Counted from the first letter of the stretch, positions 43,765-54,360 are shown. The stretch: 64,000 nt of DNA from Hermatobates lingyangjiaoensis (GCA_026182355.1 JAPFBL010001928.1:7563904-7627903), one strand, 5' to 3'. Translations and numbers: made by a program. Notes: generated by a model from the sequence alone, not told the origin.

Positions 43765-44380
43765 TTGGTTTTCACTATTTTTTTTTTATCAAAATTAAAA
43801 CATTACAGTTTAATTTATAAATAAATGTAGTTTAATTTAAATGTATACTAAAAAAAATGTTTAAAAATATATTTTACACCCTAAAATCACGCTATTGCAT
43901 TATTTCATATTTTAAAAATTCAGTATTTATTCATATTATACAAATAGTATAAGAAAAAGAAAAAGAATACCATTTGGCCGTGAGAGCGTCACCAGTATTG
44001 ACTCATTCTCTTAATGCTTCTCTTGTCTTCTATTAAATCAAAAATTTTGAAATACTGTGTTACCTGTCAAGGTCGGGTTTACTCTTTTTTTTTTCGATTT
44101 TGCAATCATCATTCGCGTATTAGAAAAATCATAAACTATTGAATACTTTAACAAACTACAAGATACGAAGAGTTATTTTACATATAAATTAAAATATTTA
44201 TTGTCTTTTGTTTTAAAAATTTCTTATCCTTGTTATTTAGTAAAAATATATTTTACAGAATTACTATATTATTAAATAAAAATGAAACAAATAGGAATGG
44301 TAGTATTTTATTTTTATGAGACGTTTGTAAAAATGTCTATAAAAAATAATTATGGTATTTTAATAACATGGTATTATAAT
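43765..44380. other. AT-rich spacer
   Basis: No feature recognised. Confidence 0.35.
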
Positions 44381-44383
44381 ATA

Positions 44384-44498
44384 AGAGCGTCGTATCGTCT
44401 ATTTTAGGAACTGTGTGATAGGTTAAGGTTTATTTTAGTCTCATCCAGAATTCTGGATAATGTTTGTATGGTGTGTAAACAACTGCGTTATAGGCTGA
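44384..44498 (+). repeat. Duplicated segment, copy 2
   Basis: Matches 42178-42318 up to GCGTTATAGGCTGATAGTAT and then passes into the 23-bp array. Confidence 0.9.
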
Positions 44499-45312
44499 TA
44501 GTATACAACTAGAAAGCCTGATAGTATACAACTAGAAATCCTGATAGTATACAACTAGAAAGCCTGATAGTATACTACTAGAAAGCCTGATAGTATACAA
44601 CTAGAAAACCTGATAGTATACAACTAGAAAGCCTGATAGTATACAACTAGAAAACCTGATAGTATACAACTAGAAAGCTTGAGAATATACAACTAGAAAG
44701 CTTGATAGTATACAACTAGAAAGCCTGATAGTATACAACTAGAAAGCCTGATAGTATTCAACTAGAAAGCCTGATAGTATACAACTAGAAAGCCTGATAG
44801 TATACAACTAGAAAGCCTGATAGTATACTACTAGAAAGCCTGATAGTATTCAACTAGAAAGCCTGATAGTATACAACTAGAAAGCCTGATAGTATACAAC
44901 TAGAAAGCCTGGTAGTATACAACTAGAAAGCCTGATAGTATATAACTAGAAAGCCTGATAGTATACAACTAGAAAGCCTGATAATATACAACTAGAAAGC
45001 CTGATAGTATACAACTAGAAAGCCTGATAATATACAACTAGAAAGCCTGATAGTATACAACTAGAAAGCCTGATAGTATACAACTAGAAAGCCTGATAGT
45101 ATACAACTAGAAAGCCTGATAGTATACAACTAGAAAGCCTGATAGTATACAACTAGAAAGCCTGATAGTATACAACTAGAAAGCCTGATAATATACAACT
45201 AGAAAGCCTGATAGTATACAACTAGAAAGCCTGATAATATACAACTAGAAAGCCTGATAGTATACAACTAGAAAGCCTGATAGTATACAACTAGAAAGCC
45301 TGATAGTATACA
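44499..45312 (+). repeat. 23-bp minisatellite, about 35 units
   Basis: Unit CTAGAAAGCCTGATAGTATA plus CAA. Sequence variation is low (AAGCCTG, AAACCTG, AAGCTTG; TATACAA, TATTCAA, TATACTA). There are no unique spacers, so it is not a CRISPR array. Confidence 0.95.
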
Positions 45313-45314
45313 GA

Positions 45315-46165
45315 ACATTTGTATGAGTACCAGTTAATATTGGATTACTAGACAGTTATTATGGTATTATAATAACAAATAAATAATTATGGTATTTATT
45401 TGAGTTTTTTCTTAATCAAAAGCATACAAGCATTATTTCAATGTTATTATTAACAAGTACACTGGTTATTATACATAAGAGCTGAATTTATGTTCAGTTT
45501 ATTTAATGTTTTGGAGCCAGGAAAAGAAATTACCGTACTTCGATCAAATACTTGAAACGGATACCTTGAAATTACGTTCCTGGTTGTTGTTGAAAACAAT
45601 TTATTAGAATTTTATGCTATTTTTTTAGTTACAAAAAATATGTTTATTTAAACTAAAACTGAGTCCCAAGATGCTAGATTTTCGTTTGTATTAATGAAAA
45701 CATAAGTTTATTTAACTGAACTTAAATAGTTATTGTTTTAGTCGTATCGAAAAGTTAAAGAGTGTGTGTTTTAACTTGGAGTTGAATTTATATCATGGGG
45801 AAATATATTAGATTTTTTAAGTTGTGAATGATTTTTTCGTTATCATTTTTTTTCTCCGCAAGTTTTCATTATTCTTGTTAAGTAAACATTTAATTTTATT
45901 TTTCATTAATTATTATTTAATTAATTAACGCATATGCGCTTATCACAATTATATTAGTATGTTTAAAAATACTGAGGCTTATATTTTTTGAAAATTCTTT
46001 TTTATATTGTATTGATGTGTATAGAAATAAGGAATGGTTTAACTGAGAGCTGATTTGTTAATGAAAGTGGAAATAGGTATCTGAAAGGTTTAGGAATGAA
46101 ATCGGTGTAATGGTACTAAGAGTAATAGTACTGAGAAGATGAAGAGGGTTAAATTGAAACGTTGG
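45315..46165. other. AT-rich spacer
   Basis: No gene recognised. Confidence 0.35.
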
Positions 46166-46169
46166 TTAT

Positions 46170-46540
46170 AGAAAAGTAAGAGTTGTGGTGGGGGAAGGGA
46201 GAGTGGGGAGGGGGTCAGGCTGTAGGGTCAGTCGGTGCTTAAACCTTGTCAAGTGCATATCAGTTCGGTTTGAAAGAGGGCACCGGCTGCTCTCGTGCGA
46301 TTTATCACACATCAGATCATTCTGTATCGGATCAAACTGCCTTCTTCGCCAACTTCCTGGGCAGCCCATGCACCCATGAGCTGCGACTCGGATCAGCAAA
46401 CCTGGGTCAACTCTGTGATGGGCGTTCTCAAGTGGAAGTCCAGGCACTCTGCCGAGCCGCAGGTTACCATCAGGCCGTCCACGCCTCATCACTCCCCAAA
46501 GGTCAGTTATCACGCCTGCCATAGTACTCGCAACCTTCCC
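46170..46540 (+). pseudogene. GC-rich island with LINE reverse transcriptase fragment
   Basis: Far richer in G+C than the rest of the window and ending at (TA)n. The plus frame from 46246 starts with SSAYQFGLKEGTGCSRAIY, matching the non-LTR RT motif QFGFxxGxGCxxAI that precedes the catalytic-domain ALDI/KAFD block. Downstream, the expected ALDI..KAFD is not found; residues continue as SDQTAFFANFLGSPCTHE in one frame. Either the fragment is rearranged after the motif or the match is short by chance. No catalytic YxDD is present. Confidence 0.45.
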
Positions 46541-46548
46541 TCAGCAGC

Positions 46549-46583
<35 letters not shown>

Positions 46584-46585
46584 TT

Positions 46586-46683
46586 AAAGATTTCACATAA
46601 ATTGGTTGGGTTTTTGACTCTGACGAACACCGCTTGTTACGGTTAAAGATCTTAGTCTTGTTTTCCCATTTCATATTTGATCA
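46586..46683. mobile_element. Family A fold-back, left arm nearly lost (A8)
   Basis: AAAGATTTCACATAAA then directly TTGGGTTTTTGACT, CTGACGA, ACACCG, CGGTT and TCTTAGTCTTG, to GATCA and (TA)n. Confidence 0.8.
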
Positions 46684-46696
46684 TATATATATATAT

Positions 46697-46797
46697 ATGA
46701 GTCGTTATCTGCCTGCGGAGCGACTCGTTTCTATCTTCCTGATGACGAGAACATCGAAATATAGTAGTGAGTTTCTGTTTCATTTCTGAGTGTTCTT
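46697..46797 (+). mobile_element. Family I unit
   Basis: GAGTCGTTATCTGCCTGC, CTGATGA, C, GAGAACATC, GAA, ATAT, A, GTAGTGAG, TCTGTTTCATTTCTG. The core is intact; helix II is weak. Confidence 0.65.
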
Positions 46798-46843
46798 TGT
46801 GTCAATATAGTTTATATATATATAAACTATATTGACACAAAGA
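46797..46843. repeat. Perfect palindrome around (TA)n
   Basis: TTTGTGTCAATATAGTTTA and its complement flank a short TA run. It joins a family I tail to an inverted family H-like unit. Confidence 0.85.
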
Positions 46844-46945
46844 ACACAAGAAAAAGGACTAACACTCGCGAATCTCGATAATTTCGGCGTCTTGCCGTCT
46901 TCAAGAGAGAAGAAGAAAATAAAAAGGAGAAAATAAAAAATATAT
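46844..46945 (-). mobile_element. Family H-like unit, inverted
   Basis: Minus strand: TCTCTC, TTGAAGA (C3 changed), C, GGC-AAGAC-GCC, GAA, ATTAT, C, GAGA, then GTGTTAGTCC. Stem I TCTC/GAGA pairs. Confidence 0.55.
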
Positions 46946-46949
46946 ATAT

Positions 46950-47132
46950 GATCAAACCACAATATGAAATGAGGAAAAAAAGGACTAAGATCTTTAACTA
47001 CTATGTTGGGGTTTTGACTCTGACGAAGACCACTTGTTAGGGTAGAAAGATCTTAGCCATTTTTTTTTTTATTTCATATCGTGGTTTGATCATTGATTGT
47101 TATTTCACGTGTTTATGTGAAACCTTGTTTTA

Positions 47133-47133
<1 letters not shown>
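46950..47133. mobile_element. Family A fold-back (A9), diverged
   Basis: Left arm lacks its core. Right arm has CTGACGA, GACCACTTGTTAGGGT and AGAAAG, then the terminal hairpin and (TA)n. Confidence 0.8.
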
Positions 47134-47169
<36 letters not shown>

Positions 47170-47179
<10 letters not shown>

Positions 47180-47445
47180 TTTTTTAGAGATCGAGGTCTT
47201 CGAAATAAACTTCTCCTTCTTATACCAAAGTTTCGACATGTTTTTATATCATCATAAGGGATACAATATTTTCAACAACTATATACAATGTTATTGTGAA
47301 TTACTATGCTAACAATATTAACATAGTATATAGTTTTTGAAAATATTGTAGCCTTATCTTATTTTGTTCCTCTGATGATGATGTAAAAATACATCAAAAC
47401 GTTGATACAAGAAGGAGAACTTTATTTCATAATCTAGCTCTCAAA
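47170..47445. mobile_element. Fold-back (family F)
   Basis: Outer arms share GAAGGAGAA and AGCTCTCAAAA-like ends. Right plus core: CTGATGA (47372-47378), T, GATGTA/TACATC over 4 nt, AAA (G12 lost), ACGT, T, GAT. A perfect 6-bp helix II persists despite loss of G12. Confidence 0.65.
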
Positions 47446-47449
47446 AAAC

Positions 47450-48125
47450 ATAAATAATACTGTGTTAAATGAAAATGTCAAGAACTATTTCTGAATATAT
47501 ATGTATGTATAAATATATATATAATTTATATCAGGGAATCTAATAACTTTACATTATTTAATAAAAGTTGAAAAACAGATTTCCATTTTCTGTCATCTGT
47601 TTCAAGTTTAGTAAATTAACATAACTGTACAACAAAATCCTTTATTCTGTTTTAAATATTGCATAAAGGAAAGAGCCACAAGTATATGAAAATGGAACTA
47701 AATTCTTTGGACCATTAGAGCTCATATTTTAAAATTGTATTCACGTTTTACTTAACACGTTATTTCTGAAATCGTTTTATTAAATACGAGTACCTTCTAC
47801 ATATAATATGCAGGTATGTTTTGAAAGTTTGGTAGATTAATCAGTCCATTAAGGCTAATAGATATATACTTACTTTTATTAAGTAATCATCAAGTAATAC
47901 TTGATTACCAATAGTACAGTCATAAATGACATCTGAGATGCCTCCCACTGTCCTCAGAATTAGGCTTCTGTCGACTATTTTATTGATTCTAGTGATTTAA
48001 ATGAAGTTCCGATTTACAATAATACAATACAACAATAGATCTTTACTGTTCTGTATGGAGCCTCAGAACTCCCCTGGAACATCTTTGTCGTTTCGCGATC
48101 CATTTTGTTTTATATATATGTATAT
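47450..48125. other. AT-rich spacer
   Basis: No gene recognised. Confidence 0.35.
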
Positions 48126-48127
48126 AT

Positions 48128-48345
48128 ACGTTTCACGATGCATCACAAACACAGAACTATGGAACAAAAACACTTACTGTCTCTAATTTTCGGTTGAACC
48201 GTCATCAGTTCAGGTTGAACCTGATGACGGTTCAACCGAAAATTAGAGACAGTAAGTGTTTTTGTTCCGTAGTTCTGTGTTTGTGATTTATCGTGAAACG
48301 TTTGTTGTCCTTTTGGATCGTTTTCCTGTTTACCATATATATATA
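48128..48345. mobile_element. Fold-back (family C)
   Basis: Near-perfect arms from CGTTTCACGATG outward ends to a centre GTTCAGGTTGAAC. The plus arm holds CTGATGA (48221-48227), C, GGTTCAACC, GAA, AATT, A, GAGA. The stem I partner was lost at the junction. Confidence 0.85.
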
Positions 48346-48357
48346 TATATATATATT

Positions 48358-48560
48358 ATATCAATGATCAAACCACAATAAGAAATGGGAAAACAAGACT
48401 AAGATCAACCGCAACTGGTTGGGTTGCAAAAACTGCACTTGGGTTTTTGACTCTGACGAGGACTGCTTGTTGTAGTTGAAAAATCTTAGTCTTGTATTCC
48501 TATTTCTTATTGTGGTTTGATCATTGATTGTTATTTCACATGTTTCTGTGAAATCTTTAT
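48358..48560. mobile_element. Family A fold-back (A10), diverged
   Basis: Left arm truncated at AAGATCAACCG. Right arm: CTGACGA, GGACTG, TAGTT, GAA. Helix II is shortened. Confidence 0.8.
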
Positions 48561-48587
48561 ATATATATATATATAATATATATATAC

Positions 48588-48955
48588 TTAAAATAAACTG
48601 TGGCACATAGACAAAAACAAAACAAAGACTCGGTTTTCAATATTTCGATCGTAATGGCGGTCGTCCTCAGGAGAAGTAGTGAATTGACGGAGTGACGACA
48701 GTCAACTAAAGAACTCACTGGGTGAGAGCTAAAGCAGTGCTACTGCAAAGGAGAAAAATAAAAAAGGAACTAAGGAGTCGAGATCAAAGAAAAAAAATTG
48801 TTTTTAAAAAGGAGAATAAAAGTGAAGGAAACAAAAACTAAAAAGGAAATATATATAAATTCACTTGAAAAGTGAGTGTTTGTTATGTTTCTGTCTATGT
48901 GTCATAGTTTATTTTAAATGTAACCTGCCGGACCGTTTTTGTCTATCATGGTATA
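48588..48955. mobile_element. Fold-back (family J)
   Basis: Left arm minus strand with core at 48635-48676; right arm (48865-48955) starts after the core at TGAGTGTTTGTTATGTTTCT and ends CGGACCGTTTTTGTC. Between them is an A-rich 150-bp spacer. A sister arm lies at 55172-55303. Confidence 0.7.
48635..48676 (-). ncRNA. Hammerhead-like motif (family J)
   Basis: Minus strand: CTTCTC, CTGAGGA, extra C, GACCG...CGATC, GAA, ATAT, T, GAAAACC. At 55250 the paired arm reads GACTG...CGGTC, so helix II pairs better there. Confidence 0.5.
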
Positions 48956-48989
48956 TATATATATATTATATATATATATATATATTCAT

Positions 48990-49825
48990 TCGACTAATTT
49001 TGTACTTAAATAACAAAGATGTGGTGATTTTTTAAATTAGAAATATAACAACCTTTCTCCGGGCTCATCATAATCCACCGCACGATTCTTATAACATGTA
49101 ATTCTTGTTTTGAAAAGAAAAAAACAATTGTTTCAGATTTCAGAAAACAATGAATTCAAAGAAACTAAACTAAATAAATTTCGGGATTTTATTGATAGAA
49201 GTGATTCCAGAAATTTCAGTGTAAGTTCTGAAAGAACTTTTAGGCAGATATTTAACTATCTATCAGTGCAAGAAGAGATTCTACTTATAATCAGAAATAA
49301 AAACAAAATACAGAAATTGTATAAGTAAAAAAAATTATACAATCTAGGATTTTGCTTAAATGAAACTTTTTAGCACCAAAAAAAAACTGAGTCATCCCAG
49401 TACTTGAATAAATAACAGTACCAATATCTGATAGTCTTAATTTTGTGTTAATTTTATTTTGTCATAATTCTTAATGAATTGATGATTCATTACAAGCCCC
49501 TTGCAATTAAACCAATACATTTTCATAAAAAGAGACAGGATTTTAAAGATATATATAAATATATAAAGAATTTTAAAAATACGAAATATCGAAAACAAAG
49601 TATAAGTTGAAAGAGCAAAGTATTCTTGAAGGTGACGTGACTACTGGTCTATTTCAGAATTGTTAGAATGACACGTGTCTCTATAATCAAGGAAAATTAT
49701 ACAATAATACAGAAGTCAGAAATAGTTATAAGGACATGTGGGGCAGGTATTTTCAATGGACAGGTTTTACCAATAAACTGTTCAGAAACTTTTCCTTGTC
49801 AATTAATGTTATGCTGTTTCTTATA
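48990..49825. other. AT-rich spacer
   Basis: No gene recognised; a 72-residue frame at 49110-49328 shows no domain. Confidence 0.3.
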
Positions 49826-49829
49826 CATA

Positions 49830-49930
49830 AATATATATCAATGATCAAACCACAATAAGAAATGGGAAACAAGACTATGATCTTTCAACCGTAACAATCG
49901 GTCTTCGTCAGAGTCAAAAACCCAACTGAT
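49830..49930 (-). mobile_element. Family A single arm (A11)
   Basis: Complete minus-strand arm from CCCAACT through the core to GATCAAACCACAATAAG. Confidence 0.8.
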
Positions 49931-49964
49931 ATATAAATATCAGTATATATAAATATATATTATT

Positions 49965-50005
<41 letters not shown>

Positions 50006-50009
<4 letters not shown>

Positions 50010-50212
50010 ATTTCACATAAACACGTGAAATAACAATCTATGATCAAATCACAATAAGAAATGGGAAAACAAGACTAAGATCTTTCAACCGTAACAAGCG
50101 GTCTTCGTCAGACTTGGGTTTTTGACTCTGACGAAGACCGCTTGTTACGGTTGAAAGATCTTAGTCTTGTTTTCCCATTTCTTATTGTGGTTTGATCATT
50201 GATATATATATA
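50006..50212. mobile_element. Family A fold-back (A12), best preserved
   Basis: Arms are essentially perfect, spacer only CAGACTTGGG. Left outer end has the TTTCACATAAACACGTGAAA hairpin against (TA)n; right end GGTTTGATCATTGAT then TA. Plus core listed at 50124-50166. Confidence 0.95.
50124..50166 (+). ncRNA. Hammerhead-like motif (family A)
   Basis: GACT, CTGACGA (50128-50134), extra A, helix II GACCG/CGGTT with loop CTTGTTA, GAA (50153-50155), AGAT, C, TT, AGTC. Helix III is imperfect (G opposite A), and GACT/AGTC stem I pairs only with two unpaired T. A weaker candidate, yet the commonest. Confidence 0.4.
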
Positions 50213-50350
50213 CATTTCACGATGAATCACAAACACAGAACTAAGGAACAAACACACTTACTGTCTCTAATTTTCGGTTTAACGTTTGACGATGAATCAC
50301 AAACACCACAGAACTAAGGAACAAACACACTTACTGTGTACCTAAGTGTA
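50213..50350 (-). mobile_element. Family C arm, partly duplicated
   Basis: TTTCACGATGAATCACAAAC, ACTTACTGTCTCTAATTTTC, then CGATGAATCACAAACAC and ACTTACTGTGT again: a partial tandem copy with the core missing. Confidence 0.7.
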
Positions 50351-50373
50351 TATATTTATATATATATATATAA

Positions 50374-50565
50374 AAGTTAATTTGATTGAGTAGGAACTCG
50401 AATTGTGAATGACACAGGAATGAAAGGTAATGTTTATTATACAAGCGCGACACACTGACTGGTTGACCCCCTCCTCAAAGGCTAGCCTTGATAATGTGTC
50501 TCTGTGCGTAAACAAAGACTATCACCCGCGATGCCGGCAGTACAGCCACCACCAACTCCGCTAAC
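50374..50565. other. GC-richer unidentified insert
   Basis: Bounded by (TA)n both sides; includes AGCGCGACACACTGACTGG and CCGCGATGCCGGCAGTACAG. Not matched elsewhere in the window. Confidence 0.3.
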
Positions 50566-50575
50566 TTATATATAT

Positions 50576-50616
<41 letters not shown>

Positions 50617-50619
<3 letters not shown>

Positions 50620-50708
50620 CAAACCACAATATTAAAAGGGGAAAAAGAACTAAGATCTTTCAGCCGTAACAAGCGGTCTTCATCAAAGTCAAAAACCCAA
50701 CTGCTTCC
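50617..50708 (-). mobile_element. Family A single arm (A13)
   Basis: Minus-strand arm; CTGACGA reads TTGATGA here. Confidence 0.75.
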
Positions 50709-50711
50709 TTC

Positions 50712-50749
<38 letters not shown>

Positions 50750-50750
<1 letters not shown>

Positions 50751-50873
50751 CTCAATACAAAAAGAGAAAAACATAGATAAAGACATACTCACTATTATAT
50801 TTCGACTAGTGTCGTCATCAGGTAGAGTAGAAGTACTCCTGCGAGCAACCACGGCTGACTCAAAGACCGACTC
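50750..50873 (-). mobile_element. Family I single arm
   Basis: Minus strand CTCTAC, CTGATGA, extra C, GAC-ACTA-GTC, GAA, ATAT, A, ATAGTGAG. Core intact. (TA)n on both sides. Confidence 0.75.
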
Positions 50874-50904
50874 TATATATATATATATATATGTGTATAT
50901 ATAT

Positions 50905-50995
50905 CCAGTTGGGTTTTTGACTCTGACGAAGACCGCTTGTTACGGTTGAAAGATTTTAGTCTTGTTTTCCCATTTCATATTGCGGTTTGATCATG
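50905..50995 (+). mobile_element. Family A single arm (A14)
   Basis: Plus-strand arm from CAGTTGGGTTTTTGACT through an intact core to GCGGTTTGATCATG. Confidence 0.85.
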
Positions 50996-51027
50996 TATAT
51001 ACGTTTATATACATATGCATATATGTA

Positions 51028-51241
51028 TATACACGTTTCACAATGAATCGCAAACACAGAACTAAGGAACAAACAGACTTACTGTCTCTAATTTTCGGTT
51101 GAACCGTCATCAGGAGAGTTGAGATAGGGACACCAAGCGCACTTGTGAAGCGACGGTTGGAGACAAGTCTGTTTGTTCGTTAGTTCTGTGTTTGTGATTC
51201 ATCGTGAAACGTTTGTTGTCCTTTTGAATCGTTTTTCTGTT

Positions 51242-51245
<4 letters not shown>
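51028..51245. mobile_element. Fold-back (family C)
   Basis: Left arm minus with intact core; spacer with GACACCAAGCGCACTTGTGA; right arm from GAGACAAGTCTGTTTGTTCG to TTGAATCGTTTTTCTG. Runs into the 55-bp (TA)n at 51246-51300. Confidence 0.85.
51085..51117 (-). ncRNA. Minimal hammerhead-like motif (family C)
   Basis: Minus strand: TCTC, CTGATGA, extra C, GGTT-G-AACC, GAA, AATT, A at position 17, GAGA. Complete and identical in layout to family D. Confidence 0.6.
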
Positions 51246-51302
<57 letters not shown>

Positions 51303-51304
51303 TA

Positions 51305-51695
51305 TAATATCATTGTATGGAAATAAAGTTCAAATTAATTATGGAATCTTTATTGCAAGAACTGGTTTTAATAAAGTTACAGTTTCATGTTTTACAAATT
51401 CAATAAACTCTGAATGAATTAAACATTATCTCATTTGTAGTTGACAAAACAAATTAAAGCTGATTTGGAGTTGAGAGTCTTTTCTTAGCTGAGAGGTGAG
51501 AATTAAGATGTATGATATTCATAGAACTGGGTCTCGGATTTACTATTAAGCTGGAGGAAAGGCTCCAGCTTTGGAATTTAGAGGTGTCGAGATTATTCAC
51601 GGCAAGACTGTATTTGCATTTAATACAAATACAGTATAAAATACATCCTGTGCAATGCATTTCACAATATATGTAGATACAAATGAATAAAATTA
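51305..51695. other. AT-rich spacer
   Basis: No feature recognised. Confidence 0.35.
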
Positions 51696-51699
51696 TATA

Positions 51700-52402
51700 T
51701 CACTAACTGATCTACCCGGTGTTTCGCGGGAAACAATTTAATTCCAACTCTAATAATAAATTACATAAAAAAAAATAAAATTTCTATTTAATACTTACTT
51801 AAGTTTTTTTCAGATAAGGAAATGTAATGAAGAATAAATTATATGTAAATGAAGAATAAATAATGTAAATTATAGATTGCGCAAAAAAATATATAATATA
51901 AAACTTATTATGAATTTCCACATTTGTTTTTCAAAATTAAAACGAAGGTATAGGAAAGTAGATTATTATCAAAAAACATCAGTACTTTCTCGAGGAGATT
52001 TAAGTAAGTTTCAGTTATAAAATATCCTTTAACTTCTTCCAACTATGGAAAGAGAAACATTAAGTTCATTAAGTATGTAAGAAAACATATGCATGCACAT
52101 TAGTGCCTACTGAGTTGTGCATATATATAGTCAATTTAAGCGTATAGATTTGTGAACAAATGAGGTGAACTCTACGATCATCATGAACTCTATTTCACGT
52201 GTTTCGAAGCTGTTTGGAGAGAATTGTCCAAATATGGGTGGTAGATCAAAAAAAAAAAAGATATTGATCAAAATCAAAACACCGTAGTTAGTTCCCCATA
52301 AAAAGTTATACAAGATCCATATGTTTCTTTGTATCTAAATCTCTCCAGTTATTTCTATAGCGGACAGACAGAAAAACTTTGTATTTTATATATACAGATT
52401 TT
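51700..52402 (+). mobile_element. Dispersed repeat R, long copy
   Basis: Starts CTGATCTACCCGGTGTTTCG and ends GGACAGACAGAAAAACTTTG then TTTTATATATACAGA. Both ends reappear in 53041-53268. The CCCGG...CCGGG-like start is a short hairpin. No coding capacity; class uncertain. Confidence 0.6.
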
Positions 52403-52404
52403 AC

Positions 52405-52900
52405 AATATTTATTGTATGCAATACAATAGAATTTCAAGGTAGGGCTACATCAAATAAGTGCTTACGGTTTTTAGATTTAAAAATAAACTCCGTTTAATA
52501 TCTTTTTTAATAAATTACAAAAATCAATTTAAGAAAGGTATTTCAATTAGTGAAGAGTTTTTAAAGGCAACAAAATCTAATTTTTATTTTTGACAGTTTC
52601 AAATAAAAATTTACTGTATAACTTTTTTTTTCATAAAATGACAAAAAGTTCTTGTTTTATGAAACTATTTGTGAGCTATACTACTCTATAAAATGGCAGA
52701 AGATGATCCCTCGTTTCTAACTTGCTTGAAACAGTTATATATGCCAGTGTCTCAGGATTGTCTTTGTGATTATAATTTACTAATAATTTCTCGATGGGTA
52801 AACTGCATGTTTTCTGTACTTTTTAAGATTGATAAAACAAATCATCATTCAGCGTTTCATATATTATATTTAAAGTTGAATGTAGATAAAAAAACAAAAA
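52405..52900. other. AT-rich spacer
   Basis: No feature recognised; the 102-residue frame at 52693-53001 runs into a family D arm and shows no domain. Confidence 0.3.
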
Positions 52901-52904
52901 TTAA

Positions 52905-53040
52905 TAACAAACACACACTTAGAGTCTCTTATTTTCGTTTTGAACTGTCATCAGGAGAATTAAAAGGGGGAAACCAAACACAGTGGTATAGAGACGGTTA
53001 GAAAACATCTCTCTCGTATGAGTACGCTTGGTTTCCCTCT
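52905..53040. mobile_element. Family D fold-back remnant
   Basis: Minus core: CTGATGA, C, AGTTCAAAAC, GAA, AATA. The second half, TACGCTTGGTTTCCCTCTGT, is the opposing arm's beginning, broken off by repeat R. Confidence 0.6.
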
Positions 53041-53268
53041 GTTATATCTGTGTATATAAAACAAAAGGTGTATGTTCTGTCCACTAAAATAAATAAAACT
53101 GGCGACATTTAGATACAAAGAAACATATAAATCATATATAATTTTTTTCGTGAGAACTAACTATGGTTTTTTGACTCTGATCAGGGTCCTTTTATGGGAT
53201 CTACCGTCCATAACCAAAACGCCGGGGCATAATATACCACCCGGGCAACACCGAGTAGATCAGCTGGT
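53041..53268 (-). mobile_element. Dispersed repeat R, internally deleted
   Basis: Minus strand starts CAGCTGATCTACTCGGTGTT, GCCCGGG and ends TAGTGGACAGAACATACACC to TATATACACAGATAT. Lacks about 450 bp of the middle of the long copy. Inserted at a family D end. Confidence 0.65.
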
Positions 53269-53280
53269 ATTTATATAAAT

Positions 53281-53725
53281 ACAGGGTGACCTAAAAAAAT
53301 AAGAACTTTTTAATCGTATTGGAAAAGAAAGGATGATGAAAGAATAATATTTTATTTATAGTAATTGAAACGTTAAAAATGTCATTTATGAATAAGTGAC
53401 TCGCATTTCATTTTTTTAAAACTTGCGTCTTGGCATCCTGTACGAATGCATTCTTGAAGTCTGCTGTAGTGATTCCTTTCATTGGTGTAACATCTCAGCT
53501 GGGATACTATGAATGTCATTCTGAATTCTCTGTTGTGTACACTTTACTCTTGAGGTAGTAGTTTTTTCTTTACAAGAAAAAATCGCAAAGAGATAAACCT
53601 GGTGATCCAGTTGGCCCAGGGAACGTCACCATATCTTGAGATCGCACGATGACTAAACAATTCTCGTACAGCCTTCATTCATTGCCGTATAGCGTATGTT
53701 GTTACTGCATCCTGTTGAGCATGTG
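53281..53725 (-). pseudogene. Mariner-like transposase, dead C-terminal half
   Basis: Minus-strand translation gives QQDAVTTYA, then after a stop FSHRAISRYGDVPWANW, FISLRFFLVKKK, RIQNDIHSIPAEMLHQ. This follows the mariner/DDE_3 order QQDGA, a stretch of FPGRVISRYGDV, the third catalytic Asp region (DLTPLDFFLWG), and EI..IP.EML. The second Asp (QQD) is kept, the third-Asp region is destroyed, and stops interrupt the frame. The element end ACAGGGTGACCTAAAAAAAT lies at 53280-53300. The N-terminus is missing. Confidence 0.75.
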
Positions 53726-53729
53726 TAAA

Positions 53730-54135
53730 ATTTTATATTTTACAATGCAGAAATATTGCAATCCTTCGTTACACCTGAGTTGGAAATCGTATTATGTGTA
53801 TGATGTATGAATGTTTGAGGTACTGGTTGCGTTAGTATTAGGGTAATAAATCGCTATACCTTGTGAATTGATAACCTCACATTACCCTCCCGAATCACAT
53901 ATATCTACGGCACCAATCTAGTTAGGTCTATTATACAATATATATTGTTAATATACAGCTAGCATACTGAATTGATATTTACTATTCCAATTTATTTCTG
54001 ATCCTAATTGTTTTAGAAACTATCCAGCAAATTGTCTTAATTTCATTAATCATAGCTTTACCGCTTGAAGATGAAAAAAAAATTATCTTTTTAAACATAA
54101 TTATTAACATATTTGGGATTTAAAAACTACGTCTT
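53730..54135. other. Unassigned spacer
   Basis: No feature recognised beyond the transposase boundary. Confidence 0.3.
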
Positions 54136-54138
54136 CAA

Positions 54139-54275
54139 ACAACAAAAAAAAAGTTTAATATGAAAACTAACAACGCGTTCCGAATACTTAGTCTTCTTCA
54201 ACCTGAAGAAGAAGAACACTAAGTGTTCGAAACGTGTTGTTAATTTTCATATTATACTTTTTTTTGTATGGATGC
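54139..54275. mobile_element. Fold-back (family M), zero-spacer
   Basis: Arms of about 65 bp meet at TCTTCTTCAACCTGAAGAAG. Plus core: CTGAAGA (54203-54209), helix II GAACAC/GTGTTC (54214-54228), GAA, ACGT, G. G at position 17 would prevent cleavage. Confidence 0.8.
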
Positions 54276-54360
54276 GTAATTTTTCATTCCTCCAATATGA
54301 GTAAATACCACACTATAACAGATAGCACAAGTAAAGAATAATAATTAACTTTTCTAAGTA

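Noticed and set aside
43419..43824. Cys-Val and His-Thr rich proteins
   Set aside because: Translations of (GT)n microsatellites.
44499..45312. CRISPR-like regular array
   Set aside because: The 23-bp units are contiguous with no unique spacers, and the DNA is plainly eukaryotic; it is a minisatellite.
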